Shown here: positions 7,304-7,718 of the stretch, piece by piece
Layout: the number at the start of each line of letters is the position of its first letter
Position numbering within the stretch: the stretch's first letter is position 1
Origin: Sedimenticola sp.
GTDB taxonomy: Bacteria > Pseudomonadota > Gammaproteobacteria > Chromatiales > Chromatiaceae
Direction of reading: 5' to 3'
NCBI GenBank assembly: GCA_027041035.1
Contig: JALULB010000302.1
Span: 1 to 7,718, forward strand
DNA length: 7,718 nt
Translations under genes and position numbers: made by a program
Notes under the pieces: generated by a model
Database searches by the model: none
The model's input: only the letters and a program-made list of their open reading frames with translations
Told to the model about the DNA's origin: nothing

Positions 7304-7540
7304 ATGTTGATTCTAACGCGCAGGGTTGGTGAAACCCTTATGATCGGTGATGAAGTAAGCGTTACCGTACTGGGTGTAAAAGGTAATCAGGTACGTATCG
7401 GTGTGAATGCGCCGCGAGAGGTCGCGGTACACCGTGAAGAGATATTCGAACGTATCAAGCAAGAGCAGGCGCAGCAAGAACAGGCGCAAGCCGGCGGCAA
7501 CGCTGCCGAAAGTGAAAGCGAAGGCGAAGACAAGGCTTGA
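7304..7540 (+). CDS. csrA: Carbon storage regulator CsrA (RsmA-type RNA-binding protein)
   Basis: CsrA is a dimeric RNA-binding protein that binds GGA motifs in mRNA leaders and controls translation and stability of many transcripts (metabolism, motility, biofilm). Residues 1-50 are nearly identical to E. coli CsrA, including the RNA-binding L4 and R44 and the motifs [13 protein letters not shown] (4-16) and [13 protein letters not shown] (25-37). The protein has 78 residues against 61 in E. coli. The extra tail (about 55-78) is Gln/Ala-rich and then Glu/Ser-rich and acidic (EQAQQEQAQ, then ESESEGED), probably disordered. A good Shine-Dalgarno, AGAGGA, lies 10 nt before the ATG. The lysC-csrA-tRNA-Ser order is classic for gammaproteobacteria. 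It must not be confused with the methyltransferase rsmA at 354-1142. Confidence 0.98.
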   Translation: MLILTRRVGETLMIGDEVSVTVLGVKGNQVRIGVNAPREVAVHREEIFERIKQEQAQQEQAQAGGNAAESESEGEDKA

Positions 7541-7562
7541 TACGATTGGATTTGCAGTATCC

Positions 7563-7655
7563 GGAGGGATGGCCGAGCGGCTGAAGGCGCTCCCCTGCTA
7601 AGGGAGTATGGGGTTAATAGCTCCATCGAGGGTTCGAATCCCTCTCTCTCCGCCA
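7563..7655 (+). tRNA. tRNA-Ser (anticodon GCU)
   Basis: A complete class II tRNA of 93 nt with encoded CCA (7653-7655). The acceptor stem is GGAGGGA (7563-7569) with TCTCTCC (7645-7651), including one G-U pair. The anticodon stem is CTCCC (7590-7594) with GGGAG (7602-7606), with anticodon GCT at 7597-7599 reading AGC/AGU serine codons. The long variable arm pairs ATGG-type with CCAT-type sequence, as expected for serine tRNAs. The T-arm is GAGGG (7628-7632), loop TTCGAAT (7633-7639), CCCTC (7640-7644). It starts 22 bp after the csrA stop with no recognisable promoter between, so it is probably processed from a csrA read-through transcript. Confidence 0.97.
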
Positions 7656-7718
7656 TACACAGAAAAACCGCCCATTGGGCGGTTTTTCTGTGTATGGCGG
7701 AGAGAGAGGGATTCGAAC
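7632..7718. repeat. Perfect 87-bp palindrome copying the tRNA-Ser 3' end in inverse orientation
   Basis: Bases 7632-7674 and 7676-7718 are exact reverse complements (43 bp each) around T7675, and the symmetry is still running at the last base of the window. The right arm therefore holds the T-loop, the T-stem 3' strand, the acceptor 3' strand and the CCA of the tRNA on the minus strand (CCA end at 7695). It is either the start of a convergent second tRNA-Ser or an artificial fold-back at a contig end. It should not be annotated as an independent tRNA without more flanking sequence. Confidence 0.9.
7658..7692 (+). terminator. Terminator after tRNA-Ser (bidirectional in form)
   Basis: The core is AAAAACCGCCCA (7663-7674) and TGGGCGGTTTTT (7676-7687), a perfect 12-bp stem around a single central T (about 3-nt loop in practice), followed by a T-run within the stem foot. 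It starts within 10 nt of the tRNA 3' end, as expected for a tRNA operon terminator. The perfect symmetry continues well beyond the terminator into the tRNA itself. Confidence 0.8.

Noticed and set aside
7387..7656. 89-residue minus-strand ORF beginning MAEREGFEPS
   Set aside because: It is antisense to the tRNA-Ser and csrA. Peptides starting this way are a familiar false product of reading through the reverse strand of serine tRNA genes.

Overview
The window is a GC-rich stretch of bacterial core genome from a gammaproteobacterium. RpoD, DnaG, RpsU, LysC and CsrA all closely resemble the Enterobacteria/Pseudomonas type. The csrA and tRNA-Ser pair after lysC, and the rpsU-dnaG-rpoD order, are both gammaproteobacterial hallmarks. 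I cannot name the genus from sequence alone; GC content and the intergenic palindromes would fit a Chromatiales-like lineage, but that is a guess.

Layout. Bases 1-353 hold no gene. They contain two 141-bp direct repeat copies (97% identical) and small GCTGGGT/ACCCAGC hairpin elements in alternating orientation. The minus strand then carries the macromolecular synthesis cluster, read right to left: rpsU (5625-5410), a GatB/YqeY-domain gene (5399-4956), dnaG (4934-3252), rpoD (3027-1225) and, behind an intrinsic terminator, rsmA/ksgA (1142-354). Promoters are visible upstream of rpsU and directly upstream of rpoD. Divergently, on the plus strand, lie lysC (5844-7064), csrA (7304-7540) and tRNA-Ser(GCU) (7563-7655), followed by a bidirectional-looking terminator.

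Function. The minus-strand cluster couples translation initiation (S21), primer synthesis for replication (primase), housekeeping transcription (sigma-70) and 30S maturation (RsmA). The plus-strand group holds the committed step of aspartate-family amino acid synthesis, a global post-transcriptional regulator with a GGA-rich leader suggesting autoregulation, and a serine tRNA. No mobile element gene, CRISPR array, phage gene or toxin-antitoxin pair is visible.

The oddest structure is at the right edge. The last 87 bases form a perfect palindrome (43-bp arms around one central base) that folds the tRNA-Ser 3' end back onto itself. This is either an inverted tRNA duplication or, more likely, an assembly or amplification fold-back at a contig end. 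I did not find a convincing undescribed system; the remaining findings concern gene arrangement, leader structure, a possible internal lysC start and the repeats.
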